64,000 nucleotides of DNA from Phoronis australis (taxonomy: Eukaryota; Phoronida; Phoronidae). Positions 36,491 through 48,989 of the stretch are shown piece by piece (the stretch's first letter is position 1; the number at the start of each line of letters is the position of its first letter). The notes below the pieces were generated by a model. It saw only the letters and a list, made by a program, of their open reading frames with translations, searched no databases and was not told the DNA's origin. A program made the position numbers and the translations under genes. The stretch covers positions 4,809 to 68,808 of the forward strand of contig NMRA01000433.1 of assembly GCA_002633005.1 (NCBI GenBank). The letters are read 5' to 3'.

Positions 36491-36585
36491 TTGTTCTAAG
36501 CCCCCCTCGACCCCCACTACACCCCTTAACCCTCTCGACCCACGACCCCCTCGCCCCACAACTCTCTCGACCCACGACCAGTGGC
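36491..36585 (+). repeat. CGACCC-rich degenerate tandem tract, left copy
   Basis: GATTGTTCTAA followed by repeated CCCTCGACCC / CTCGACCCACGACC units. The reverse complement of the same arrangement (GATTGTTCTAA plus CGACCC units) lies at about 39895-40013, on the other side of the 36876-39581 transposon. Confidence 0.5.
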
Positions 36586-36875
36586 AATAGAGTTTTTTGC
36601 CCTTTTTACACAAGTCTGGTGATTAAAAACAGAATTTGACGTGAGATCACGATATAGACTAGTGCATTAAGAGCTCACTATCGTTGTCACGGAAATAGTT
36701 CCACGAATGGCTACCAACGGCTCAGTTCTACTAAACTTAAGAGAGATTTCGTCAATGTGAATGTACACAATTTTGCATTTTTACTAGTTACTTTCTGTTG
36801 TTTACTCGTTTACAGTATACTCCACATAACGTTGAAATACGTTTAGTGAACAGCTGGTTTTTTCAAACTGTATAA

Positions 36876-39581
36876 AACAGCTTCTTATTTAATGTGAACT
36901 TTTCTTATCTAGTAAAAATTTGCTTTTCAAGGACAAAAATGGAGACACCCACATAAATATATGTGTTTGTACGTAAAATATGATTATAGGTGGGTACACC
37001 TGTCAGTAAATGTTGATTAGCGAAGTCTCTCTTTGTAACTGGGTACACCAAATTCGGGATGGGTCTATCTAATAACTGGACCCGCCGTGACGGGTCCAGT
37101 TATATTTATATAGCATGACCCGCAGTGATGGCAGTTTGATTTGAGCAGCGTTATGGTGTAACTGAAAAGTGGTGTATTATCTTTTTGGGTCTTTGCAATG
37201 AGTAAATAGGACAATAAGTCATGCTCTGTTTGAAATTGCTTGTTTTTATGTTAGTACGTGCGTGAAATAAAAAGAAGCTGATAGTATGGCATGTAAGGTA
37301 GTTCTTTCACTCTTAGCTAAACTTGACTATAGAGTTCAGTGTACCTCAAACAAAAACCTGCACATGTACTTATTTTGAATACTGTGACAGTGAACCTAGT
37401 AAGTTAAGCAAAATTGAAACATTTTTGCACTAGGTTGTACTGCACTAAAGAAATTGATTCAAAAAGTTGAAGTCTCAGTAAACTTTCCTGGGAATATTGT
37501 CATGGCATGGACATTTCAGCATTGAGAACTGCATGGAGGTCTCTGCCATATAGCCTTTAGTGTGGGGAGTGACGATTTACAACAAAACATGTTTTGCAAG
37601 GTTTTTGTACAGACTTCATGGGGTATAAATAGAGTGCTAATAAAGTGGCNGGTATAAATAGAGTGCTAATGAAGTGGCGAGGATATCTCTTTTTCTAAAG
37701 TGAACATGCTTTAATTCTGAGATTTAGACTTTCCCCTCACAATAAGTTGGGGCAGTACTCAAATCCTAACTGGTTTTTCATGTGCATAAACATGGTGTCA
37801 GGGTCTTAAAATCTAGTCTAACTGGAAACGTTATGGAGACTGCTAAATGGCACCTTGAACATTGTCCTTTTAAAGCTTGACTGTTGAGTTCCCCGTTACT
37901 GCTTCTCAGTTGGTTTAGTATACATATTTTTTGGATAGTGATCAGCCTGTTGGCTTGTATTGCTAGCCACGTCTGACATGGGGCTGCACATGTAGTTGGG
38001 GCACTTATCTGCTGTGTGATCACTACAGATTTTCAAGTTTATTTTTTAAGGCTAACTTGCAATAGTACGACTAAAAATTTATTTTGCGAGCTTTGTTGGA
38101 ATAGGTGCCAAAACCACATAATAGCCTGACACAATGGTAGCACAGCCCAGAAATTATTTTGTTTAGGGTATCTCTAGTTCCACTGTGATAGTATCTACCA
38201 CTATAAAATTTTATGCATCCAGTTATATTTCACCATTCAGATATTTCTTAACGATGTCATGTTTGCTAAAGTTGAGTGACTGTGCTCTTACTAGATGGAC
38301 TTCAGTCTGTAAAGAGAAGTTGACACTCACAACAGCCAGAGTACCAATGCAAATAAAATGAGTACAATTTGATCTGTCATGGTGAGAATTATGTACATAT
38401 CATGGGCATGTCTGTATGAACACTGCTCATATTGGTTCTATCTATATAACTCAATGAACAAATACAACTCGATAAAGAATGCATTGACGCCTTTCAATTT
38501 TCTGATGATTATGACGAATTAAGCGCCACCTAGTGGCCATTTTTATTGTGATATCCTTTTGTGTTTTCACCGAGAAGAACATGACAAACAGTGATTTTTG
38601 GACATGTCAGTCTAGTGTGGCGCATCCTAGTGGCAGTTTTCCTTTTTCCTCTATGACCGTCTCCAGTAGCAATTTAATTTTTCACATTTTTCTCTATGAG
38701 ATGATGAGTTTTTATTGTGTTTAGCAAATGCAATAATACCTTCATATTTCCGGATAGATTTGATGTATTGCATACCCCTTAGTGGCCATTTTTATTACTT
38801 TCAAATGTTTCTTTATGACACCATGTTTGCTAAAGTTGAATGATTGTGGTTTTACTAGATGGACTTCAATCTGTAAAGAGATGTTGTGACACTCACCATA
38901 GCCAGAGTACCAATACAAATAAAATGAGTACCAGTGGACCTGCCATGGTGGGAATTATGTACATATCATCGGCATGTATGTATGAACACTGCTCACAATA
39001 GTCTATCTACATAACTCTAAACAATGCTTGAGTCGCCCCTACTGGTGGTTACACCTCTTTGAAAAGTTAAAACTGCCGAGGTGGGTCTATCTGGACCTGC
39101 TTGGATGGGTCCACCTGTTGCAGTGGTGTAGATCTGTCATGATGGGTCCAGTTATATATATAAATATGGATTGACCCACCTTGATGGGTCATGCTATATA
39201 AATATAACAGGACCCGTCACGGCGGGTCCAGTTACATTAATATAGACAGATCCATCACTGCGGGTCACGCTATAAAAATATAACTCGACCCGTCACAGCG
39301 GGTCCAGTTATATTTTTATAGACAGACCCATCACTGCGGGTCATGCTACATAAATATAACTGGACCCGTCACGGCGGGTCCAGTTATTAGATAGACCCAT
39401 CCCGAATTTGGTGTACCCAGTTACAAAGAGTCTTCGCTAATCAACATTTACTGACAGGTGTACCCACCTATAATCATATTTTACGTAGAAACACATATAT
39501 TTATGTGGGTGTCTCCATTTTTGTCCTTGAAAAGCAAATTTTTACTAGATAAGAAAAGTTCAAATTAAATAAGAAGCTGTT
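36876..39581. mobile_element. Young 2.7-kb non-autonomous DNA transposon with 256-bp terminal inverted repeats
   Basis: 36876-37131 and 39326-39581 are inverted copies that differ at only about five positions by eye, starting AACAGCTTCTTATTTAAT. Just inside the right end is an array of hairpin units about 75-80 bp apart (39209, 39287, 39363), each a GGACCCGTCACGGCGGGTCC-type palindrome, alternating with ATCACTGCGGGTC units. Inside, a ~205-bp block at 38250-38455 recurs at 38809-39015 (GTTTGCTAAAGTTGA...). No transposase frame is present. Target duplication is not evident and the superfamily is unknown. One N at 37650 lies within it. Confidence 0.8.
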
Positions 39582-39894
39582 ATGAATACAATTTTCTCTG
39601 TTCCACGCGCTCTGCGCAACAAAGGTTGAATCTGCCATTGACTGAAGAGCAGACGAAACGATTACACTCTGGTGAGGACAACATTTATAACTTTGGTAGG
39701 TATTTGATTTGATTTGGTCGCGTTTTCTTTTTTGTTTTTTGTCTCTGGCTTTCAAACTTGCCGAATCGACTCATTTAGTTGCAAAAAAGAGGGAAAATGC
39801 AGGTGAGATCGCGGCCCAAAACAGTTTTCCTGCAAACCAGCGCTTGTTCAATCTAGAGACTGAGTCGAGTTTGTGTAGACTGGGAAAAGGGGAT

Positions 39895-40013
39895 TGAAGG
39901 TCGTTGGTCGAAGGTTCGTGTGTCGTGGGTCGTGGATCGAGAGGGTCCAAGGTTGAGGGTGTCGTAGTTCGAGGGGGTCGTGGGGTGTGGGGGTCGAAGA
40001 AGTTTTAGAACAA
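39895..40013 (-). repeat. GGGTCG-rich degenerate tandem tract, right copy
   Basis: Inverted counterpart of 36491-36585: GGTCGTGGGTCGTGGATCG-like units ending in TTAGAACAATC. It produces a chance minus-strand open frame that I do not call. Confidence 0.5.
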
Positions 40014-40634
40014 TCAAGAGAACAAACAAGAGAAATATTTACGACACTTTGGTCTTTACTAAAACATTCCCAGTGAATAAGTTGCCTTAATGGAACGAGA
40101 TAAATATTGGTTATAGCGATGAGTCTCATTTTTATGTTTGTTTTGGTGTTTTCCAAAAAAGCTGAGAACACCTCTGCGGCGCTGACATTGGGTTCACATG
40201 ATCGTGTTAGATTACGTGGAAACTATCAAAGCTTTAACGCCGACAAAACCCTCTGTTCATGTTGCGAACGTGTTATTCGCAATTCGTGGGAATAGAGAGT
40301 CCTTATAATTTTCAGATATTTTTAGATTGACAACCAATTCATTTGCATGACACAGATATGCCGGCAACAAAACTGTTCGCTTATTGTCTTCATAATGCAT
40401 GTCAGACGATGGTCTGTGTGGGTTTGTTTAAAAGGTAGCTATGCTTTGAAGTTGTGCGTAGATGGAGAGTGAATGATCAAATCCAGTAATTGATTTATTA
40501 TATGATAACCCCTAATTAGACAAATGAAACCTATTGTTAATTAAGTAATCAACTACAAAGAGAAACTACGCTAGCGCCCTCTTTAAAGATTACTTTAATC
40601 AAACAACCAAACGATCAAGTGTCTTATCTGCTAT

Positions 40635-40766
40635 NNNNNNNNNNNNNNNNNNNNNNNNNNNNNNNNNNNNNNNNNNNNNNNNNNNNNNNNNNNNNNNNNN
40701 NNNNNNNNNNNNNNNNNNNNNNNNNNNNNNNNNNNNNNNNNNNNNNNNNNNNNNNNNNNNNNNNNN
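40635..40766. other. Assembly gap of 132 Ns
   Basis: Run of N within the large receptor intron. Any exon here would be invisible. Confidence 0.99.
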
Positions 40767-42190
40767 AGTACTTTGACCCCAGAACCCAAAGTTGTAAACA
40801 CCATCTAAAAATAGATTTTGACGTTAAAATACATGTCAACAAGTCTGACCCCATGATTTAAAAGTACATATGCACAAATTTTGGGCAACTTAAAATGGAT
40901 CTATTCTTACTAATTACTTAATCAATATTTATTCTGACAATGCAAATAAAAGAAAAATTCTAGTTTATATTTCACCTTTTTTATCTTTTATTACTAGGAG
41001 ATTTGCATTGAGTAAAGAAAGAGGGGCGTCCGATAAAATGTCGCCCATGCATCGACCAAACATCTGTCTGCTACTTCCCCACTTTTGTTGCATGTGGAGT
41101 GTTTCTGTAGATTATGCAAATGGTTTCAAGCGTTGGTGGGGAAATCTATCTCAAAAAATACATGGAATTATGTAGACTATTTTGCAACTGGTTTCATGTA
41201 ATTACATTGTACCTCTTGGTTTGATTTAGCTCAATTTTAAACCTTTTGTTATCGTCTGGTAGAGACATCCACCGCTGAAATTGTCTGGCATCTTAGTGAC
41301 GTGTGATGTGCAGAGATGGTGAACATCGTGCAATAGGTTTCAAATGGTTAGCTGGTGGTTTGATTTAGCTCAGTTATTTGAACGTGTCTAGTGGGGCTAA
41401 TCCACCACTACATTTGTCTGCCAGTGTTTATTCGCGATACCTGGGCTGACGGTGATTATTTTGCAACTTGTGGATCAAGCTAATTTTTAACCTGTTTATA
41501 TAACCGCCTGTCTGATACTTCCCACCACTAAAGTCGTCTGGCAGTAGTAGGTATAGAAAGCAGTTTTGAGTGGCTACCAGAAAGGTTGATCTACCTCAAT
41601 TTTTAGTGTCATTCACTTGGCTCCCCTGAGCACACCTGGCACAGCAAAGCTGCCAGAGTGCGATATCCAAGCATGAGGATACGCATCGAGCACTGTGGCA
41701 CCAAAGAAAAGTTTTTACCTTTTCATGTCCAAAAAGCTCTCGGATCCCGGTCTAAAATTGTGGTTCGTCTCCATTTGAATGAATGTGGATATGGATTTTG
41801 CCGCCGAAGATGGGTCTGTTTAAGAAGTTATTTGGTTTTCTTTCCGATTTGGAGTACGTACAGCCGTGCATGATACCGCTGCTTTGGAAGTCATGCTGAA
41901 AGGTGCTGGATTGTTCGAGGTGAAAGTTATAATGCTGGAAATTATGCAGTGCTGAGACTGACTGAGGCCCGCAGAATGCCGATCGATTAAAAGTTCACTA
42001 ATTGGTTGTTCGTAGTATTAAGTTGATAAAAAGTCATCATGAAATTCAATAACTACTAGAAAATCAACGTCGTTAAAGGGGTGTGTAAGATATAAGCAAA
42101 CGCAGTGTCAGCTTAACAATATGTGTTTGTCGTCGTCGCCGCCATAAACTGCTTTAGTTGAGGAATTTCTATTTTCAAAATATTCACTTT
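40767..42190. other. Intronic non-coding stretch with loose internal repetition
   Basis: A phrase like ATTTAGCTCAATTTTAAACC recurs loosely at about 41227, 41356 and 41480, each near GTCTGGCA/TCTGCCA-type words, suggesting an old ~130-bp tandem repetition. No coding exon is supported. Confidence 0.35.
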
Positions 42191-42196
42191 ACTTAC

Positions 42197-45100
42197 TTGA
42201 AAAAGTCTAACCCGCGTGTGCAATTGACTTCGTCTTCACCACTACGACAATCCATGGCACCGTCACAACGATTAGTTATTGAGTAACACGATCCGTCGTT
42301 GCACTGTCCTTGGGTTGAACTACAAACGTCAAAACTTTCCACAGCTGGATACTCGCAAAGTGCATTGAGAGGCATCCTTTTGACATCAATATTTGCCGTA
42401 ACATTACAGTCAGTCTTCCACACTTCCCACTCTGTGACGTCATCTGTTATAACATCCCAAGGACGAGCCGTCGGTCTCAACAACTGGCAGTCTTTCGACG
42501 CATCTTTGCTCAGCCATATTGAGCCGAATATGTCGTGATGATTCCAAAGATGTATAATGTTTTTTAATGTGTTAATGTCAGAGAGATTTGTCAGGTATCC
42601 ACTGTTTTCGTAACACATTGACAGGGCGTCTTCGTATGAAACTGCGACGTCAATAGGCTTTGTGCTTGTTACCATTTGAATGCATCGTGACATTATGAAG
42701 TTCCAACCTTTAGGGCACATTGCTGGTGTTTTCAATCCATGTAGCTCTTCAACCAATGTTGTCGTTTGGTTGACAGGGTACATCCGGCAGATAGCGGAGC
42801 CATATTTGAGAGGAAAGTTACACGGCACCATGAACCAACTCTGCCCATAGTAAGGGTTGCGAATGAGCATGAGTCCACATCTGTTCCCAGGATTTTGATT
42901 CGGCTGTCGCAACTTTGCACCCATAATAGGTTTCATTTGATTCAAGCGAAGGTTAATAAATTCATCATCGAATGGTGATACAATATTACCGGCAGTATAC
43001 CAACTAGAGAACGTTAATGGCTTCCCATTCGACCATCGAATGTTTTTACCATCAGCTACGAGACCAATAAAAACTGCAACGTACGGAACATAAGAATAAA
43101 CATAACGCTTCCAGTCAGTTTTGAATAAGCTCATCACTTGCTGCATTTCTTTTTCATTTTGAATGTTCAAAAGATCACTACCGTCTGAAAGACACTTTTT
43201 TCTTGCAGACATCCACGAATTAGTGTCTAGATAAACTTTGTAACAGCTTCCCTGGATGAAGATGTAGTCTCTTCTTCCACAGTAAATGGTGTTGTTAACT
43301 CGTTCAGGTATGTCCGTAGGGCGAAAGAAGTATTCCATAGTAATGGTAGCATCCAATGGTACAGGGTTAACGGTGATGACCACAAAATCGGCTGACACCG
43401 TGTATACTCGTAAACGCTTGGGGCCTTGTGAGGAGCAAAGGTGTTTGTATGCGTAAGTTGACGAATGTTTGGGGTGGCCAGTATGAAAAATCGGAAAGGG
43501 GTTCAATGGTTCTGTCTTCACCAGATCATTAATGAGAATGTTTTGGCAACTCCACGAATGGAATATTAATTCATAATAAGACGGAAACACATTTTCTTTC
43601 GAAGTACTGTAAAACTTCTTGTGTTTAGAATAAAAGGTTGTGATCATCCACGTTATTATGTTATTTGCAACTTGCACAAATCCGCATGCTTCCTCAAGTT
43701 TAGCCGAGCCGCGTAACACCATATACGGCGGATACAGCGAACATGTCGTATTCCATTCAATGCTGAAAAATGTGAAGTTAAATCGTATGGCAAGCGTGGT
43801 ATCTGTCGTGTCGAATTTTGTCATGAATGTGAGAGCACGTTGGACTGACGCATTGGTAAATAATCTTTTGCTAAGCGACGGCTCACATTGAGGAATACTG
43901 TTTCCAATTCGAAAAAACGATGCGTAGGTAGAATTACACCCCATTCCGTAAGAAAACAGCGTACTTGCTGTGTAGGTGTACCCTAAGTCTGAACCACCCA
44001 GAAATTCTACATACTGGTATTCTTCAGTATTTTGTGACGGAATTCGCTGAATAACAATGCAACTAGCAACAGGTAGAACGTAATAACTGTAAGTACCAAT
44101 TAGAGATAAACCCTTGCAATCAAATTCTTGTACTATGGCGTCAACAACGTGACTTCCAAGTTTTACGACTATGCCTCGTACGGCATAATACGTTAAAGTA
44201 AGATAACGTGACGACGTTATGAAGTACTTGATGATACGTCCGCCGCTTTGTTCATTTCTGGAGCCTGAAAACCTTCCACAGTAAGGACCAAAAGACTGTG
44301 ACGTTTCCACGTCTTTGCCATCGAAAATAACTAGTCCTTCGTAAGAACACTCGTCTACAGAGTTCAGGTTCAATTTTGAAAACACAATTTGAAGGTAGCT
44401 CGTAGCACGTGCCGCCATAAATTTCCAAACACATTGCCCCTGGAAGTCTGCAAAGTCTTTCACGATGGAAAAATATAAAAGTGGGTCTACATAGGACACT
44501 ATTTGGTGGATACTTTTACGGTAAAGATGACGACACACCGTTGCTAAGGTCGTGACAATCTCGAAGTCGACCCTCAGTCTAACATAAGCAAGTCTGAAAG
44601 GGTCAGGAACTACAATCTTTACCATGTTATGCGTTAGATTCGACCGAATAAAGTACTTGTTCAAGACGTCGTTCAACTGAGCGCTAAACAATGACATGTT
44701 TGAAAATGGATGAAAGCCACTAAAAACCTCAATAGTACCGTTCAATTGTTGGTTAGCAACTTCAATGAAAAACAAACTTGATCGAGCACTGGATGAAACA
44801 ATGTGCCACAGGTAAATGAAATCTGTATTCCTTTCGAAACGTTTAATGAAGGACGGCTGATGACTGTCCGTAAAGAGTACCGTCGTCGATAAATTCACCG
44901 CTATCTTGTATTCTCCGACCTCAGACACATTAGTATCTCTGAGAACCTCTTCATATGTCGCCCTCAACCGTCGGTTTTCAGCAGTGAGAAGAACCTCAAT
45001 GTATACCCGTGAGGTTTCTAAAATAACAGTGAAGGGATACCTTGGCGCGCGATAACGTTTAAGAACTGTTTTTTGACTATTTGTTCCATTATATATCACC

Positions 45101-45675
45101 ATTGTGGCCCTAGTAGAGCCCGTAAGTGGTGTAAACCAGATACCTTCACCCACTGTAAACTTTATATAGCTTTCATTCTCAAAGCTGATGTTAAAACCGC
45201 ATAGCGATTCACGAAAACTCTCAACAAATGACGACTGAAATAGAACGTCGTAAGTTCCATTAGAACGTATTGAAGAAACACGACATGGGCTCAGTTTTCT
45301 TCGGGTGTATTTCAGAAGAAACTTTACCGGCGATGCGACTCCGTTTAGATGAAGGGAAATGGTGAAATCACCTGTTATACCAGTTGAAAGAATTGTCGGC
45401 TTTTCAGCGCACTGACGTGGTTGAATTACTTCATGAACCTTCTCGCCTTCAATGCGGAGTAGCACGAGGTGACATTCGGTAATGTTGTCTATCTCAAATT
45501 CATAGATGGTAAGAAAAGTCTCTTGCGAATGTTCTGATGTAACTGTCCAAAGTTTGACTTCGTTTTTCGGTGAGGATGAATTGCCTCCATAACCACCAGT
45601 TATTGTTACACTCTCATGAGCACTTGTATGTAAATCGTGCACAAGCAAAACCAACATTTGCCAGAGAATGCACAT
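42197..45675 (-). CDS. Receptor gene, first coding exon: signal peptide, CUB-like ectodomain, two C-type lectin domains, LDLa
   Basis: ATG at 45675-45673 opens 1,159 codons plus two bases up to donor CAA|GTAAGT. Residues 1-19 (MCILWQMLVLLVHDL...) form a signal peptide. Residues 20-780 look like several CUB-type beta modules; the clearest (about 381-500) has CVWKF, FDG and YCGRFSG with paired cysteines. About 798-965 is a C-type lectin domain (GSCYKVYLDTNSWMSARKKC, NGKPLTFSSW, CGLM...VPCNF), and 987-1108 a second, more degenerate one. Neither shows a clear EPN/QPD calcium-sugar motif, so glycan binding is uncertain. Residues 1118-1152 are an LDLa repeat (CDGAMDCRSGEDEVNC). Many N-glycosylation sites. 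Spliced in phase to 31058 it gives about 1,911 residues with a 7TM domain. Read alone, it would be a secreted protein ending at a stop made of intron sequence. Confidence 0.9.
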
Positions 45676-46440
45676 GTCGTAATGGCAGTTACGTTATAAT
45701 TACTGCGATAAAATCAAAGCTTTACCATAACACTCGGTAACCCAAACACTAAATTAATTTGTATGTAGCATTGACATCAAATCACATAAATGTTTTTTTC
45801 GATGGAAGGTCTTCTGTGAATGAAGAAGTTGGGATATGGAATTACCCACGTGTGTTTGAGTCTGATGTAAATATACTTGTTTTCATTGCTCGAATGTCCT
45901 CTTCACACTTGCACTGCTCTCAAGCCGAAATGTTCGCGGCTCCAAACAATAACGTAGTCCTCAAGGATAACGTGTGATCGGTTATTTATCAACTTCAACT
46001 TACTTAGAAATTTATGTGATACCATGAGTTTACGTAACGCGTACATTACGTTCCATGCAGTGTAGCACGAATGAAGTCAAACGGATGCACAACGCAGCCT
46101 CAGCTGCTCGAAATCAAAGGTGGCATTCCAGATCTACAGTACTGTAGGGTGGTTCTTTGGAACCAATGGCCAATATGAAGGAGAAAATCAAACATTTGTT
46201 AACTTCGAACAGAGACAAAAGCTGAGACAGGAGCACAATTTATATCAGCGTGGTGACAACGAATGGGCGGATCTAAATTTGATAGATCGCATTTGAACAA
46301 ATCATTTCAGTTATTTCAATGTTTAACGTTTTTTATGTTACTACCATATCATGAAAAAGTTAAGTTTGAGCTAAAAACGTGACATCTTGCTAATCCAATA
46401 AATTATTTATAAGCGAATATGTAACAAAAACATAATTTGG
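45676..46440 (-). promoter_or_regulatory. Receptor 5' flank, duplicated at 50200-50890
   Basis: CACTCGGTAACCCAAACA, CATTCCAGATCTACA and TCTTTGGAACCAATGGCCAA-like blocks recur in order at 50262, 50552 and 50612. Conservation spans several hundred bases upstream of the ATG, including presumed promoter and 5' leader. I see no certain TATA box. Confidence 0.45.
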
Positions 46441-48010
46441 TTTATATACATTTAAAAGGAACCGAAAAGAAATTTTACGTTGCTCAATGTACATCAAATA
46501 AATAACCTTTGTCACTTTTGCATCAGATGAAAGGACAAATGTTTAATTTTGGGAAAAAAACGGGCATGCATATTTTCTGGTTTGCATGAGTTCTTCTTAC
46601 TTCTACCGGAGTCTTAGAAGAATCGTTGCTTATTATAGTAGCTGAAGATGTAGATGAATTCAATGAACATGAAATATATGAAAGTCGGCAACAAAACTTA
46701 GACAAGTGAGAAAACGAATCTTTCGCACATATATTTCGATACAATACTAAAAGTACGTCTTACCTAGTGAGACCTGACCCGCACCATGTACTTCTTGCTT
46801 TTTATACGTTACTTTGTAATGTAAGCAATAATATTTTTCAATTTTCCACAATGAGAGGAATAAAAATGCATTACATGTAAATGAACGTATGCGGTTGGAC
46901 TTAGATTAAGACCATTTAATGTTATGCGTCCGTAGTAACATTCCCATTTGTTTCATTGTTTTTATGCGTGAAATATTTCCCAGGTCATCAGCAAAATGAA
47001 CAGAGGTAAATGTACTCCGGAGCACTGGCAAGTACCTACATAGTACTTAGAGAATGATTGTAGCATCACTAGAACATGTTTCATGAGCGAGCATCACTGC
47101 ATTACCCTATCCGCTTAGGAAGAAAGGGTTTTTTTCGTCAACAAAATATCTGTCGTTTTTATTCAGGAAAGAGCATGCCGCATGACACGAAACTTTAATG
47201 GACGGATTTTATCTAGATGTTTTGTCTTCAACCTGTTGAAACTAAATCTAATGAAGATTTTAACATTTATTGTACAACAACATAAATGATATCTTAAGAT
47301 GATTCATGAAGTAGGACTAGGATGGTAAATACAATCTCCGATCTGGATCTTAAACTCAATCCGTTTCATAGTTCACGTTCCACTTTAGCGTGAACTCAAG
47401 TTGCTTGCTTGTAATACTAAGCTCAAGTACAATATGATTTGTATAAACAAGTACATGTACATCGATCCAATTTCTCCCTACCATTAAAACTTTTGAAAAA
47501 TAAAATCTTGCATTCAGGGGTTAGCAAGGTCAAACTTGAATTATTCACCCTTGTGAATAAGCCGAAATGAACTCATGCAATATATCAAATGCGTATCTAG
47601 AGCTCTAAGAAACCAACTAAAGCTGAATATATCAAAATGAAATGAAATTTGCCATGGAGTATACGAGTTTGGAAATTCTATTTTGGCCCAAACGACTGAA
47701 GACACTTACCAATGCAAGAAATGGATATAATAAAAACGACGAGTTTGCTGTTGCATCAAATAATAGGATATCTGCTATTATTTTACTTTTGTCGAAACGA
47801 AATTTCGCGATCGAATCGATTCTTTAAGAACAGTGGCTACTGTTTCAAACTGGATAAGGTTCATTATTTAATGATAGAATAGATTCAACGTTCATATATT
47901 GTGAACAATGAATTCCTTGAACGAGCTAAGTTGGCACATGGACAGACTGTCATGTCGACAACGGTCAAGTCCGCATCGGGGATGGCACTGTACACGACTG
48001 GGCAAGTCTG
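46441..48010. other. Non-coding stretch, nothing recognised
   Basis: AT-rich sequence with short frames only. No repeat or RNA gene supported. Confidence 0.4.
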
Positions 48011-48094
48011 ATATAACGTGCCCGTATTTTGAGAACCAGTTTATGCCAGTCATTCAGTGGAGAAACTGGTTCTCAAAATTCGGGCACGTTATAT
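48011..48094. ncRNA. Long near-perfect hairpin (candidate small-RNA precursor or MITE)
   Basis: A 32-base arm ATATAACGTGCCCGTATTTT... (48011-48042) pairs with 48063-48094 with a single mismatch around a 20-base loop. The 84-base stem-loop is the size of a microRNA precursor, but the pairing is more perfect than usual for animal microRNAs. It could instead be a tiny foldback transposon or an endo-siRNA source. No target duplication is evident. Strand unknown. Confidence 0.4.
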
Positions 48095-48985
48095 TATACC
48101 ATTTCCCACGACTGTTCAAAACTATAGAATTGAACCCCAACAATATCAACGACATGATCATTTTATATAAATCATCAAGGGTAGTATAACAGCTCTTCGT
48201 TGACACAAACTTCGTTGAAAACACGACTAAACACTTTTTGTTGGTCCCCACTACACAGTAAAGAGTAATTTTCAGGAATGTTTATCATTCAAAAATGTTC
48301 CCTTTGACCTTAATGGATCAGCGTTGTGTGTACGTGTAAGTGTTCCATCAACGTGTAATACTGCAGATAACGACCATTCACATTAAAATTGAGAAAGGTG
48401 TAACTCGTTTAATAGGTTCCATATAATCAGGGGTAGACACGAATCACTTTTTAGATTTATAATTTTTGGAGAGGAAATTATCTCGAAGAAGCTCCTGCCA
48501 TTCCAGCATGACCAAGCCATCCTCCAGTAGTAATTATGTGTAATCACTGCTGATTCGTATGATTACAAAGATTTTAGTTTGGACTGTTAAGCATGAGCTC
48601 TGGGAAAGATCAGTGCTTAGACACATGTTAGACCAGTGCTGCAGCATGCATGTCATAGTTCTATGCTTATGCATGTAGTCTGATTAGGCGAGATCTGGTG
48701 AGAATTCTGTTGCATCCCGTATACAACATAGATCACCACGCAGCTCGATGCTGTGCCTAAAACTTATAAAACAAAATGATTTCGACACTTTTGTTGAGAA
48801 TAGTTTTTTTTCACTTTATTACTGGAGTGAAGTGAACGGTAAATCATCTCAACCCGCGGGTAAACATAATGAGGACGTTTAGTAGAAAGACGCATTCCTT
48901 GATAAAACAGAAAATCACCGCCACAAAGCGCACATGACACATAATGCTCCGGAGAAGAGCAAAACTAATACGTTATTTGTTTATT
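48095..48985. other. Non-coding stretch, nothing recognised
   Basis: Short frames only; no repeat or RNA gene that I can support. Confidence 0.4.
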
Positions 48986-48989
48986 GTGT

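Larger units (their letters stand above)
31059..42196 (-). other. 11.1-kb intron of the mosaic receptor gene
   Basis: Donor GTAAGT (42196-42191 on minus) and acceptor TTTTCCAG (AG at 31060-31059) leave phase 2 on both sides: exon end TTC-AA plus exon start A-TGC gives Phe-Lys-Cys. The intron holds composite tRNA-like/hairpin repeats (32078-33030), a non-LTR fragment (33152-33840), a 2.7-kb transposon (36876-39581), an N at 37650 and the 132-N gap (40635-40766). I saw no further receptor exon inside it, but the gap could hide one. Confidence 0.75.

Noticed and set aside
36344-36613. 89-codon Gly/Arg-rich minus frame and its plus counterpart
   Set aside because: Translation of a CGACCC-type tract.
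40619-40861. Open frames across the N run
   Set aside because: Consist mostly of unknown residues.
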